Shown here: piece after piece, positions 1-7,660 of the stretch
How positions within the stretch are numbered: position 1 is the stretch's first letter
How the letters are laid out: the number at the start of each line of letters is the position of its first letter
Assembly (NCBI GenBank): GCA_041497995.1
Contig: JBGQHM010000004.1
Span: forward strand, 1-48,729
Source: DATKMS01 sp041497995
GTDB taxonomy: Bacteria; Desulfobacterota; Binatia; HRBIN30
Direction of reading: 5' to 3'
Length of the DNA: 48,729 nt
Program-made: the position numbers and the translations under genes
Notes under the pieces: model-generated
What the model was told of the DNA's origin: nothing
The model's input: only the letters and a program-made list of their open reading frames with translations
Database searches by the model: none

Positions 1-1
1 C

Positions 2-733
2 GGCAACGGTCCGCGCGGGCTCGCACTGACGCCCGACGGTGGCCGCGTCTACGTTACGAGTGTGGTCGATGACCAGGTCGCGGTGATCGACACCGCTTCG
101 AACACCAACTTCGACGCGATCACCGTCGGTGCCGGCCCGACGGATGTCGCGGTGACGCCCGACGGCAAGCAGGTGTACGTCACCAACGGTAACGCGGTGT
201 CGATCATCGACGTGCGCACCAACAACATCGTCCTCGATCTGCGGATCGGGAATAGTCCGCGTGACGTTGCCATTGCCCCGGACGGCTCGCGTGTGTATGC
301 GACCAACAACCAGGCGCTGTTCGTCATCGACACCGCGCCGCCGAGCATCGACAAGAACATCCTGATCACCAACCCGACGGCAGTGGCGGTCGCCCCGGAC
401 AGCAGCCGCGTATACGTCGCTAGCGGCGACTCGATCGTCGTGCTCGATGCCACGGCCCACGTCATCGTGCCGGGGATCCCGGTGGGTACCGCCCCGCTGG
501 CCATGGCGGTCGGTGAGATCCCGACCGGCTGTGGCTCGGTGCGTTGTGGCGGCGACTGTAGCGGGGACGGAGTGGTGACCGTGGATGAACTGCTCACGCT
601 GGTAGGTATCGCCCTGCAGGACATTCCCATTTCGAATTGCGCTGCGGGCGATGTGAACCGCAACGGCGAGATCGCCGTCGACGAAATTCTATCCGCGGTG
701 CGCGTCGCGCTAAACGGCTGTCCCGCAGGCTAG
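2..733 (+). CDS. YVTN-type beta-propeller protein with dockerin-like tail (5' partial)
   Basis: The reading frame is open to the left edge, so the N-terminus (and any signal peptide) is missing; the GTG at 62 is internal. About 170 residues are repeated blades with the pattern GxxPxxVAVTPDGxxVYVTN and V-x-V-I-D, typical of YVTN/NHL surface propellers. The last 60 residues change character: a Cys-flanked segment carries two calcium-loop-like motifs (GDCSGDGVVTVDELL and GDVNRNGEIAVDEIL), each followed by a short helix, as in dockerin type I or EF-hand-like repeats. I infer a secreted or surface-bound protein. Dockerin-like ends of this style are common in Binatota-type genomes, to my knowledge. 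The partner of the tail is not visible here. The following gene starts 52 bases downstream on the same strand. Confidence 0.85.
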   Translation, partial: GNGPRGLALTPDGGRVYVTSVVDDQVAVIDTASNTNFDAITVGAGPTDVAVTPDGKQVYVTNGNAVSIIDVRTNNIVLDLRIGNSPRDVAIAPDGSRVYATNNQALFVIDTAPPSIDKNILITNPTAVAVAPDSSRVYVASGDSIVVLDATAHVIVPGIPVGTAPLAMAVGEIPTGCGSVRCGGDCSGDGVVTVDELLTLVGIALQDIPISNCAAGDVNRNGEIAVDEILSAVRVALNGCPAG

Positions 734-785
734 TCGGGTTCTGCGACGATTTGTCTGAGTTGCTGAAGAGCGTGGCACGTCAGCG

Positions 786-1166
786 ATGAACGAGCCGAGC
801 GGCGCCCCGCGGAGACGCGTGATCCGTGACGTTGAGCCGGAGGTGCTCAGCGATCTGCGTGAGTCTCCGCCGCGCGCGTCGGTAGCGTTTAGCCTCGGCG
901 ATGCCGTAGACGTTCTGCCCGCGAGGGCGAGGCTCGGCACGGGCGCACCCCAGTTTGGCGTCTCACCAGAAACCTCTCCCGATCTCACACATCGCGAAGT
1001 GGTGCTGGTGATCGATGATGGACCGTATTGGTTTCAGCTCCGCGGGTTGTCGGTGCGTGGCGTGGCTGAGCGCCTTCAAGTGACGGCTACAGACGGGCTG
1101 GCGTGGTACGCGATCACACCACGGCGAGTGCTCGCCTGGGACTACGGCGCAATTCGCGAGGAATGA
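786..1166 (+). CDS. Small split-barrel (PPOX-like) protein
   Basis: This 126-residue protein is weakly recognisable. The C-terminal 60 residues (VVLVIDDGPYWFQLRGLSVRG, then AWYAITPRRVLAWDYG) have the strand pattern seen at the end of pyridoxamine-5'-phosphate-oxidase-like split-barrel proteins, where a valine-rich strand, an RGV/RGL turn and a WYRI-P-RV-AWDYG ending recur. The N-terminal half lacks the usual flavin-binding strand. It lies 3 bases upstream of a second PPOX-like gene, so the two are probably cotranscribed and may form a heteromeric or duplicated flavin/F420 protein. The ATG at 786 is the first start; no strong ribosome site is visible. Function remains open. Confidence 0.55.
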   Translation: MNEPSGAPRRRVIRDVEPEVLSDLRESPPRASVAFSLGDAVDVLPARARLGTGAPQFGVSPETSPDLTHREVVLVIDDGPYWFQLRGLSVRGVAERLQVTATDGLAWYAITPRRVLAWDYGAIREE

Positions 1167-1169
1167 AGG

Positions 1170-1625
1170 ATGGCGTCACTCTTGGATCCCGACGTGCGCG
1201 CGTTTCTACGCAGGTCGCTCATCGCACAGGTGGCAACACTGTCGCCCAAGGGGCGGCCCTTTGTGACGCCGTTGTGGTTTGTCCTCGATCGCGGCGCGCT
1301 GTACATCACGACGGGGGCGGACAGCCGTGCCGGGAAGAACGTCGGGCAGCACCCGGGTGTGGTGTTGTTGTTCAGCGGCGAGGGTGCACAGGGACCGGCA
1401 CGCTCCCTGCGCCTGCGCGGCGCCGCCACCTGCCATAGCGGACTGCCGTGGCGGGTTCTGGTCCGCGTCGCGGCGAAGTACTACCTGGCGCCGCTGGCGA
1501 TGGCTTCGGAACTGCGGAACGCACGCAAATGGCACCTGCGCCAGCGCTACTACGGTCAGGCAACGGGCGGGCGTGGACACATCCGTGTCGTCCCCGTCGC
1601 CGCGGAATTCCTCGCGCGGCCGTGA
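1170..1625 (+). CDS. Pyridoxamine 5'-phosphate oxidase family (flavin/F420 split-barrel) protein
   Basis: The 151-residue protein has the normal N-terminal signature of PPOX-like domains: a short helix (DPDVRAFLRRS), then QVATLSPKGRPFVTPLWFVLDRGALYITT and the cofactor-phosphate segment with S/R-K-N (ADSRAGKNVGQHPGVVLL). Family members bind FMN, F420 or haem; the sequence does not tell which. The C-terminal part (residues 90-151) is basic and Tyr/Ala-rich. The start ATG follows the stop of the preceding split-barrel gene by 3 bases with an AAGGA-like site overlapping that stop, so the pair forms a two-gene operon. The next gene is convergent. Confidence 0.75.
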   Translation: MASLLDPDVRAFLRRSLIAQVATLSPKGRPFVTPLWFVLDRGALYITTGADSRAGKNVGQHPGVVLLFSGEGAQGPARSLRLRGAATCHSGLPWRVLVRVAAKYYLAPLAMASELRNARKWHLRQRYYGQATGGRGHIRVVPVAAEFLARP

Positions 1626-1692
1626 TGCGACGGAGTGAGCCCCTGCCTAGCGATCAACTTCCGCTCCGTCATTCAGTGAATCTCACGGTCGC

Positions 1693-3987
1693 TTACGGGA
1701 AGGTCGGCGTTTTGACATCGATTGAGCTGAGGAACTTGACGACCTTGGCGCGGTCGGCGGCGCTTGTCAACGTGTCCACACCGCTGGTTCCAGCAGAACG
1801 GTGCGTAACGTTTTGCAGGACATCGTCGAGCGTCTGGCTGGAGCCGCTGTGGAAGTAAGGCGCGCCGGCGAACACCGAAACCAGCGAAGGAATATTAAAG
1901 CCGAGCGCACCGTTCGCCGTGTCGATCGTTGTCCCAACCGGCCGCACTTCGTTGAACGCAGCCGCGTTGAAGGTTCCGACGTTGCTCAGGAAGCGCACCA
2001 GTTGACCCGCAGTGATCGTCTCCGGCGGCGTCAGCGGCGGGGGCGTGAAGTCTACCCGGCTCCTGGTCCAGTTGGGTCCGCCGTGACAGAGCTGGCAGTT
2101 GGCCGAGGTGAACAGCGCGCGCCCCTGGGCGACTTCCGGGTCGGCCTGTCCACCGCCAACGTTCACAGGGCGGAGGGGGGAGATCGGGGCGTGGACACCA
2201 AAGACAATGTACGCAGCGATCGCATCCAGGTCAGCGTCGCGCCCGGTGTTCGCGGTCGGCTGCAGATTGACGACCGCCTGACCGTCGTGAATCAGCCCTT
2301 CACCGCCGGAGACGCCGCGAATGTTCAACTCGAAATCTTGTATCTCATCACGTACCGCCGACCAGTTGAGGACGCGCTGCTTGAATGACGGCAGCAGCGG
2401 AGCTCCGTTGGCGTTCACTTGCGCGCCGGCCGGCTGCGGATGTTCGGCGGTACTCTCCATCGAGATCGTCTGGCGCGGCCCGTCCGCGAACATCCAAGTG
2501 ACGCCGTCCGTCAGCCCATCCGGGTGGCAGCTAAAGCAGCTCCCCCATCCGGTGTCCGACATGCGGCCGGCTGGAGGCATGGAGGTTTGCTGTGTGCCGG
2601 CCGGCCCGACGCTGGTATTGAACAGTTCCTGACCGCGGTGCACGACGGCGGCCAGGGTGCCCGCTGTCGGAAGGTTGGCGGAAGCGATACGCGCAATCTC
2701 GGTGTACTGTGTCGGGCTGCCGCTGGCGATGTCCACGACCGAGACGTCGCGGGAGATGAAGTTCATCACATAAGCGCGGGTGTCGGTCGAGTTGAGGACG
2801 ATGCCCTGCGGGTTCTTGCCGACTGCGATGCGGACGATGCCGCTCGGGTCCATCGCCGTCGCGGGGGCGTTGATAGTCGGTGTTCCGTCGGCGTCGAGCT
2901 GCACCCGCACCAGCCGATCCGTGGCGGCCAACACGGCAAAGCCTTCGCTGGCGCCACTCTTGAAGCCGATGGCAATTGGATTCGTGTTGAACAGGCGCGT
3001 ACCCACCGGTTCGAATTGCACGCCGCGGTTCAGATTGAGAGTTTCGTTGGTGTCGAGGTTCGTCGTCATGTCGAGGCTGGCCAGCAGGCCTTGGACGTTG
3101 ACGTTGAAGCGCACCGGGCCGTTCGGCGACGAGCCGGTGTTCGGCAGATACGCACGGGTGCCCTTGATGACGATGCTCTGCAACAGGTTCGGGAATGCCC
3201 CGGTGGGGAAGGTGAAGGTCGCTGGATCGGTGGCCGGAATGCGATCGAGCACGGAGCCGTTGGATTTGAAGCCAGTGTCGGCGATGGGGTTGAGCGTGAT
3301 CGTCTGTATCATCTGCACGGCGGCATCGTAGAAGAACGTCACGCGCCCTTCCTTGCCGTCGTCGCGGCCCTCCTTCTCATCGACCGTGCGTCCGTCAGTC
3401 ACGAGCTGCGCCAGGAACTGAGTGACGTAGACCCGGTTACCGCCGGCATCGCTGGTGACGGCAATAGCGCGCGGCTTGCTGCCGCTGATCGGGACGGTCT
3501 GCGTCACCATGTCGGTGCTGGTGTCGATGATTGACAGGCTGTCGGACAAGAAGTTGGCGACGTACAGCTTGCTTCCGTTCGGAGACAGGGCGCAGCCGAA
3601 GGGTTCCTTCCCAACAAGGATGGCGCGAGTCACCTGCTGTGTCGTGGCGTTGATGACTGACACGGTCCCGCTGACCATGTTGGTAACGTAGACTTTCTGT
3701 CCGTTCGGCGTGATCGCCACGCTCCGTGGGTCCACGCCCACTCGAATCTCAGCGCGCTTGAGATTGATGCCGGCGCCGACCTCCAGGACAGAGACGGAGT
3801 TGTTGTCTGGGTTGACGACCCACACGAAACGGTCGTCGCTGGTGATGGAGATCGGGCTCGAGTACGTTGCGGCTCCCGCTGGGCCAATAGACGCGCCGAA
3901 GAGAAGGCCCATCATCAGGGCTAGCGGTACGCTGGACCGGAATGCGTCCGTTGAGACGTTCGAGCGAGCGAGGCATTGCAAACGCAT
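1693..3987 (-). CDS. Secreted beta-propeller fused to di-haem cytochrome c peroxidase-like domain
   Basis: 764 residues. Residues 1-39 form a signal peptide (basic start, hydrophobic LALMMGLLFGASIG, then AGAA). Residues 40-450 contain YVTN-type blades (PNGQKVYVTN, PNGSKLYVANFLSDS, DTRAYVMNF). The C-terminal 320 residues carry two haem-c sites, C484-x-x-C-H488 and C631-x-x-C-H635, and the ending GAPYFHSGSSQTLDDVL that is characteristic of MauG/di-haem peroxidase relatives. It should act in the periplasm or on the surface as a redox protein; substrate unknown. The start is the ATG at 3987 behind a GGGGTAGAGT stretch. It is divergent from the anchored protein gene at 4234 and convergent with the PPOX gene. 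The combination of propeller and di-haem domain is known in scattered environmental bacteria. Confidence 0.88.
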   Translation of the reverse strand: MRLQCLARSNVSTDAFRSSVPLALMMGLLFGASIGPAGAATYSSPISITSDDRFVWVVNPDNNSVSVLEVGAGINLKRAEIRVGVDPRSVAITPNGQKVYVTNMVSGTVSVINATTQQVTRAILVGKEPFGCALSPNGSKLYVANFLSDSLSIIDTSTDMVTQTVPISGSKPRAIAVTSDAGGNRVYVTQFLAQLVTDGRTVDEKEGRDDGKEGRVTFFYDAAVQMIQTITLNPIADTGFKSNGSVLDRIPATDPATFTFPTGAFPNLLQSIVIKGTRAYLPNTGSSPNGPVRFNVNVQGLLASLDMTTNLDTNETLNLNRGVQFEPVGTRLFNTNPIAIGFKSGASEGFAVLAATDRLVRVQLDADGTPTINAPATAMDPSGIVRIAVGKNPQGIVLNSTDTRAYVMNFISRDVSVVDIASGSPTQYTEIARIASANLPTAGTLAAVVHRGQELFNTSVGPAGTQQTSMPPAGRMSDTGWGSCFSCHPDGLTDGVTWMFADGPRQTISMESTAEHPQPAGAQVNANGAPLLPSFKQRVLNWSAVRDEIQDFELNIRGVSGGEGLIHDGQAVVNLQPTANTGRDADLDAIAAYIVFGVHAPISPLRPVNVGGGQADPEVAQGRALFTSANCQLCHGGPNWTRSRVDFTPPPLTPPETITAGQLVRFLSNVGTFNAAAFNEVRPVGTTIDTANGALGFNIPSLVSVFAGAPYFHSGSSQTLDDVLQNVTHRSAGTSGVDTLTSAADRAKVVKFLSSIDVKTPTFP

Positions 3988-4233
3988 ACTCTACCCCCTG
4001 CGACGGTCGGTCCTGGCCGCGAATCGTTTCGCGCCCCGAGTTTCCGCCGCAGCTTAGCAAAGCACCCGCGAACGGAACAAGGGTTGACCGCCGATCGTTT
4101 CGGATCACCCCTGGTGTCTGAGCTGCGAACACTTCATTGGCGAGCATCCTCGGCAATGGACGTCCATAGGCTTGGGATGCTAGGGAGGATCGGGCGCGCC
4201 CGACGATCGGACCGCCGACGAGCAGAGGGCCAC

Positions 4234-5169
4234 ATGATGATCTCGACCCGAGCACACGACCTGGCATTGGTCACGTTGGCAATTGTGGCAGCTTGCGTAC
4301 TGCCGGCGCGCGCGCAGTTCACTCCGATCGCGCAGCCGGACGTGTCCTACCTTGCGGCCACAACGCTGCTCCCCATTTCCGACCCGGACTTCTCCGCCGT
4401 CAGCTCGCTGACGGACGGAACGGTTACGGTCTCGTTTGATACCAGCCTCGTGGCCTTGACCGTGCCCACCACTTGGGCGAGCTGGGGTGCACCGCCGGAC
4501 ACGGCGAGCACGACGCCGCGCGTGCTCTGGACGAATGGGTTCACCTCGATCACGCTGACGCTCGCCGCGCCGCTCACACTCTTCGGGCTCGAAGCGCAAC
4601 CGAACACCCAGGTGATGTCTCCGATCACAGCGTCCTTCTTCAGCGGCGCCAGCACCGTGGGCTCGATCATGCAAAACGTGGACGGCAACGCCGGTGCTCG
4701 GCTGTTCGCTGCGACCAGCATGGGGTCGTTCGACCGTGTGGTGTTGAGTTCGACCGACGACTTCGCAATCGCGCAGGTGCGCAGCGGCTCCCCTGCACCG
4801 ACATACACGATCACGCCAACACCCAGTCAGACGCCGACACTGACCCCAACCATCACGCCGACGAAAACCCCGGCCGGGGCCGGAGGGTCCTGCGCGAGTT
4901 CGACCGATTGCTTGGTCGGGTTGTTCTGCGTCGACGCGGTCTGCTGTACATCCGCGTGTGACGGCCCCCTTCAGAGCTGTCGCATTCCACCAAACGTCGG
5001 GACGTGTAGCAACGTGACTGCCCCGGCACCGGCGCTGTCGCCCCTCGGGCTGTTGATTGAGGTCGGTACCCTGGTGGCCGTAGGTGCACTGATGCTGTCG
5101 CGTCGTAATCGAGACCGCAGAGCGAGACCCCCCAATACGATGACGGACGAGCACGGCACGCCGCGATAA
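4234..5169 (+). CDS. Secreted protein with Thr-Pro linker, Cys-rich knot and C-terminal membrane anchor
   Basis: 311 residues from the ATG at 4234, preceded by AGAGGG and followed by a signal peptide (LALVTLAIVAACVLPARAQ). The open frame extends upstream to 3976, but that part overlaps the promoter of the divergent gene and has no secretion signal. A beta-rich domain of about 160 residues (possible jelly-roll or adhesin fold) is followed by a Thr/Pro linker (TPTPSQTPTLTPT), a knot with eight cysteines in about 40 residues (CASSTDCLVGLFCVDAVCC) and the terminal LSPLGLLIEVGTLVAVGALM plus SRRNRDRR. The tail resembles exosortase/PEP-CTERM-like or IPTL-like sorting signals: short motif, hydrophobic stretch, basic end. 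No sorting enzyme lies in this window. No catalytic function can be named. Confidence 0.75.
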   Translation: MMISTRAHDLALVTLAIVAACVLPARAQFTPIAQPDVSYLAATTLLPISDPDFSAVSSLTDGTVTVSFDTSLVALTVPTTWASWGAPPDTASTTPRVLWTNGFTSITLTLAAPLTLFGLEAQPNTQVMSPITASFFSGASTVGSIMQNVDGNAGARLFAATSMGSFDRVVLSSTDDFAIAQVRSGSPAPTYTITPTPSQTPTLTPTITPTKTPAGAGGSCASSTDCLVGLFCVDAVCCTSACDGPLQSCRIPPNVGTCSNVTAPAPALSPLGLLIEVGTLVAVGALMLSRRNRDRRARPPNTMTDEHGTPR

Positions 5170-5195
5170 TTCCAGCGCTGCCGGGAGCCTGAACT

Positions 5196-6326
5196 ATGCC
5201 GCCGCGCACCACGCGAGCCATCGTGCAGACGGCGCCGCGCCAGCTGGAGCTGCGCGAGCTGCCGATTCCCGAGATCGACGACGACAGCGGCCTGCTGCGC
5301 GTCGAGGCGTGCGGCATTTGTGGCAGCGACGTCGAGCAGTACACCGGGACGCTCCCGGTGCGTTTGCCGCTCATCCCCGGACATGAGCCGCTCGGCATCA
5401 TCGAGAAGATCGGTGACCGCGCCGCGCAGCGCTGGGGCGTGAACGCCGGTGACCGCGTCGCGGTCGAGACGCTCATCCGCTGCGGCCACTGCCACGCCTG
5501 CATCGAGGGACGGTACCAGCTCTGCCGCGGGCGCGGCGGTATGTTCGGCTACGCGTACGTGCCGCTGTCGCATCCGCCGGCACTATGGGGCGCATACGCC
5601 GACTACATGTACCTCGACCCGTTGTCGATCGTGCATCCGATACGGAAGGACATTCCCGCCAACATTGCCGTCATGTTCAATCCGCTCGGCGCCGGCTTCC
5701 GCTGGGCGGTGGAGCTCCCCGACACGGGTCCAGGGGACAGCGTGTTGATCCTCGGTCCGGGCCAGCGCGGTCTGGCATGCGTCATTGCCGCGCGCGCAGC
5801 GGGCGCCGATACGATCATCGTGACCGGCCTGACGCGCGATGCGCAGAAGCTCGCGCTTGCCAAGGAACTCGGCGCCGACCACGTCATCGACATCGAACAG
5901 GAAGACGCCCGCTCGCGAGTCCGTGAGCTGACCAACGGCCATGGTGCGGACATCGTGGTTGAGGTGTCTTCCTACGCGTCGGAGCCGGTCGCCGATGCGC
6001 TCTACTACGTCGCCACAGGCGGACGCGTCGTGCTCGCCGGCGTCAAGGGCTTCAAACCCGTTCCCGACTTCATCAGCGATCTCATCGTTGTGAAGGAGAT
6101 CACCATCCGCGGCGCCTTCGGCGTCACCTCACGCGCCTACCAGTCGGCCATCCGCTTGATCGAATCTGGTCGCGTGCCGGTCGAGAAGATGCACACGCAC
6201 GATTTCGCCTTGGAGGACGCCGAGCGCGCCATCCAGATGCTGGGTGGCGAGATTGCGGGCGAGTCGAGTATTCATTCCTGTCTGTTGCCTGAGAAGGAAA
6301 ATGCAACCACAGATGAACACCGATGA
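5196..6326 (+). CDS. Zinc-dependent alcohol dehydrogenase (MDR superfamily)
   Basis: 376 residues with a GroES-like N-terminal domain and a Rossmann C-terminal domain. Visible residues: the catalytic zinc site CGICGSD and GHEPLG, the structural-zinc cysteines in CGHCHACIEGRYQLC, and the nucleotide loop GPGQRG near residue 187 followed by an acidic/DVID region. It should oxidise an alcohol or polyol with NAD(P); substrate not assignable, though the long insertion GMFGYAYVPLSHPPALWGAYADYMYLD-type region is seen in threonine/sorbitol-like and other poorly characterised members. The last 8 codons (ATTDEHR and stop) come from the left arm of the 37-bp inverted repeat at 6301, so the native C-terminus was altered or supplied by that element. 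Start ATG 5196 is 26 bases after the upstream gene. Confidence 0.9.
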   Translation: MPPRTTRAIVQTAPRQLELRELPIPEIDDDSGLLRVEACGICGSDVEQYTGTLPVRLPLIPGHEPLGIIEKIGDRAAQRWGVNAGDRVAVETLIRCGHCHACIEGRYQLCRGRGGMFGYAYVPLSHPPALWGAYADYMYLDPLSIVHPIRKDIPANIAVMFNPLGAGFRWAVELPDTGPGDSVLILGPGQRGLACVIAARAAGADTIIVTGLTRDAQKLALAKELGADHVIDIEQEDARSRVRELTNGHGADIVVEVSSYASEPVADALYYVATGGRVVLAGVKGFKPVPDFISDLIVVKEITIRGAFGVTSRAYQSAIRLIESGRVPVEKMHTHDFALEDAERAIQMLGGEIAGESSIHSCLLPEKENATTDEHR

Positions 6327-6337
6327 ACACAGATGAG
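6301..6337 (+). repeat. Left arm of 37-bp inverted repeat
   Basis: The arm contains an internal short direct repeat based on GATGAACAC (three near copies). It matches the reverse complement of 6701-6737 at 36 of 37 positions. It overlaps the end of the upstream dehydrogenase frame and the start of the GxxExxY gene at 6323. Confidence 0.95.
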
Positions 6338-6685
6338 ACTACGGAGAGGATCATCGGATGCGCCATCGCAGTGAGCAACGCCCTCGGGGTGGGATTCATC
6401 GAGAAGGTATATGAGAACGCGTTGACGCATGAGCTACGCAAGACAGGGCTGCGCGTGAAACAGCAGGAGCCGATCAAGGTGCACTACGATGGAGTCGTCG
6501 TGGGCGACTACGCAGCCGACCTCTTGGTGGAGGATTGTGCGATCGTTGAGTTGAAGGTTGCAAAAGGAATCGACGTGATACACGAAGCGCAGCTCTTGAA
6601 CTATCTGAAGGCGACCGGGGTCCGCGTCGGCCTCATCTTGAACTTCGGCACCCCACGCCTGGGGATCAAACGGTTAGTTCGATGA
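6323..6685 (+). CDS. GxxExxY protein (PD-(D/E)XK nuclease-like fold)
   Basis: 120 residues. The defining motif appears as GVGFIEKVYENAL at residues 21-33, followed by ELRKTGLRVKQQEPIKVHYDG, then D-x-L (YAADLLVEDC) and the E-x-K strand VELKVAKGI, the usual PD-(D/E)XK acidic core, and the ending LILNFGTPRLGIKRLV. This is full length for the family, whose biochemical role is not established. The ATG at 6323 overlaps the dehydrogenase stop (ATGA) and sits inside the left inverted-repeat arm. The gene lies between two arms of a 37-bp repeat, suggesting that gene and repeat travel together. Confidence 0.9.
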   Translation: MNTDETTERIIGCAIAVSNALGVGFIEKVYENALTHELRKTGLRVKQQEPIKVHYDGVVVGDYAADLLVEDCAIVELKVAKGIDVIHEAQLLNYLKATGVRVGLILNFGTPRLGIKRLVR

Positions 6686-6700
6686 TCCAAATTTCCCGTT

Positions 6701-6737
6701 CTCATCGGTGTTCATCGGTGTTCATCTGTGGTTGCAT
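6701..6737 (-). repeat. Right arm of 37-bp inverted repeat
   Basis: Reverse-complement copy of 6301-6337 with a single base difference, ending 20 bases before the thioesterase start codon. It probably contains or replaces part of the original leader between the dehydrogenase and thioesterase genes. Confidence 0.95.
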
Positions 6738-6757
6738 CCTCTTTGCTTTGGGGGGGG

Positions 6758-7651
6758 ATGATGGGTGATCTGCTCGCGTCACTGGCCACGCGCTTCGAAC
6801 GCGTGCCGTATCATCAGAGCCTCGGTATCCGCGTTGAGTCGATCGAGCCTGATCACGTGCAGCTACGCGTGCCCTACAAGGATGACAACTCCAATCCCGG
6901 CCGCGCGCTGCACGGCGGGGTGGCGGCGTCGACCATCAATATCGCCGGGACGCTCGCGGCGTGGACCGGGATCGAGGAGCGGCCCGGGCTGGAGACGGGG
7001 ACGCTCGACTTGAGCGTCGACTACCTGGCGGCGGCGATCGGCGAGGACATCGTCGCGACAGCGCAGGTGCTGCGCCGCGGCAAGGAGATCGTTTACAGCG
7101 ACGTCGACATCCGCAACGATGCCGGCAAAGGCATCGCCAAAGGGCTCGTGACCTACCGAGCGTTTGATATGGCGGCAGCTCCCGCCGCACGGGAACGCCA
7201 GAGCGGGTCGACGCCGGCCTTACCCGCCAGCGAGACGTATCAACTCGTCAAACACGCCCGCGGCTTCGTGTTGGTCCCGTTCATTGCCCGCCTCGGGATG
7301 CAAGTGGATCATGCCAGCGAAGGTGAATCGGTGCTGCGCATGCCGTTCAAGACCGAGAACGCAGATGCGGACGACGCCGTGCACGAAGGCGCACTGGCCG
7401 CGTTGATCGATACCACGGGTGCGCTGGCGTCGTGGTCGATCACCGGCCTCAACTTCGCGTTCAAAGCGTCAACGGTCGGCATTCATGTCAGCCAGCACAC
7501 TCGGGCGGTGCGCGAGGAGGTGATCGCTCACGCTCGGACACTGCGTCGCATGAACGAAATCTTCCTGAATCACGTCACCGTCAGCGGGCGCGATTCCGGG
7601 GCGCTCGTGGCCACGGGGTCGGTCACCTACCGGATCGTGGTGACGGACTGA
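6758..7651 (+). CDS. Tandem hotdog thioesterase (PaaI-like, duplicated domain)
   Basis: 297 residues made of two hotdog domains. Domain 1 (about residues 5-135) has HGGVAASTINIAGTLAAW and the strand pair GTLDLSVDYLAAA; domain 2 (about 160-297) has VHEGALAALIDTTGALASW and ASTVGIHVSQHTRAV. In PaaI-type acyl-CoA thioesterases the HGG motif and the acidic or polar residue in the following helix (here N/D) form the active site; domain 2 keeps D in LIDTTGA whereas domain 1 has N in TINIAGT, so the two sites may differ. An acyl-CoA substrate is inferred. The frame opens at a GTG at 6728 inside the repeat arm, but the paired ATGs at 6758/6761 behind a poly-G stretch are better starts. Convergent with the M23 gene, 9 bases apart. 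Confidence 0.82.
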   Translation: MMGDLLASLATRFERVPYHQSLGIRVESIEPDHVQLRVPYKDDNSNPGRALHGGVAASTINIAGTLAAWTGIEERPGLETGTLDLSVDYLAAAIGEDIVATAQVLRRGKEIVYSDVDIRNDAGKGIAKGLVTYRAFDMAAAPAARERQSGSTPALPASETYQLVKHARGFVLVPFIARLGMQVDHASEGESVLRMPFKTENADADDAVHEGALAALIDTTGALASWSITGLNFAFKASTVGIHVSQHTRAVREEVIAHARTLRRMNEIFLNHVTVSGRDSGALVATGSVTYRIVVTD

Positions 7652-7660
7652 GCAGGCTTG

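Larger units (their letters stand above)
6301..6737. mobile_element. 437-bp inverted-repeat cassette carrying a GxxExxY gene
   Basis: A 37-bp repeat at 6301-6337 recurs inverted at 6701-6737 with one mismatch (36/37). Between the arms lies only the GxxExxY gene, whose start codon is inside the left arm and whose stop is 15 bases before the right arm. The left arm also supplies the end of the alcohol dehydrogenase frame, and the right arm lies 20 bases before the thioesterase start. This arrangement looks like a minimal inserted unit, but no transposase is encoded, so movement would have to be in trans or by the encoded nuclease-like protein. That mobility is inference. Confidence 0.7.

Noticed and set aside
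2419..3534. Plus-strand open frame of 371 codons opposite the di-haem propeller gene
   Set aside because: The minus strand carries a signal peptide, propeller blades and two CxxCH motifs; the opposite frame has none.
3976..4233. Upstream extension of the anchored protein to 3976
   Set aside because: It overlaps the start of the divergent gene, has no secretion signal, and the ATG at 4234 has both a ribosome site and a signal peptide directly after it.
4810..4870. Short tandem repeat / CRISPR-like array
   Set aside because: The ACx-CC periodicity is simply the coding sequence of the Thr-Pro linker; there are no spacers or constant repeats.
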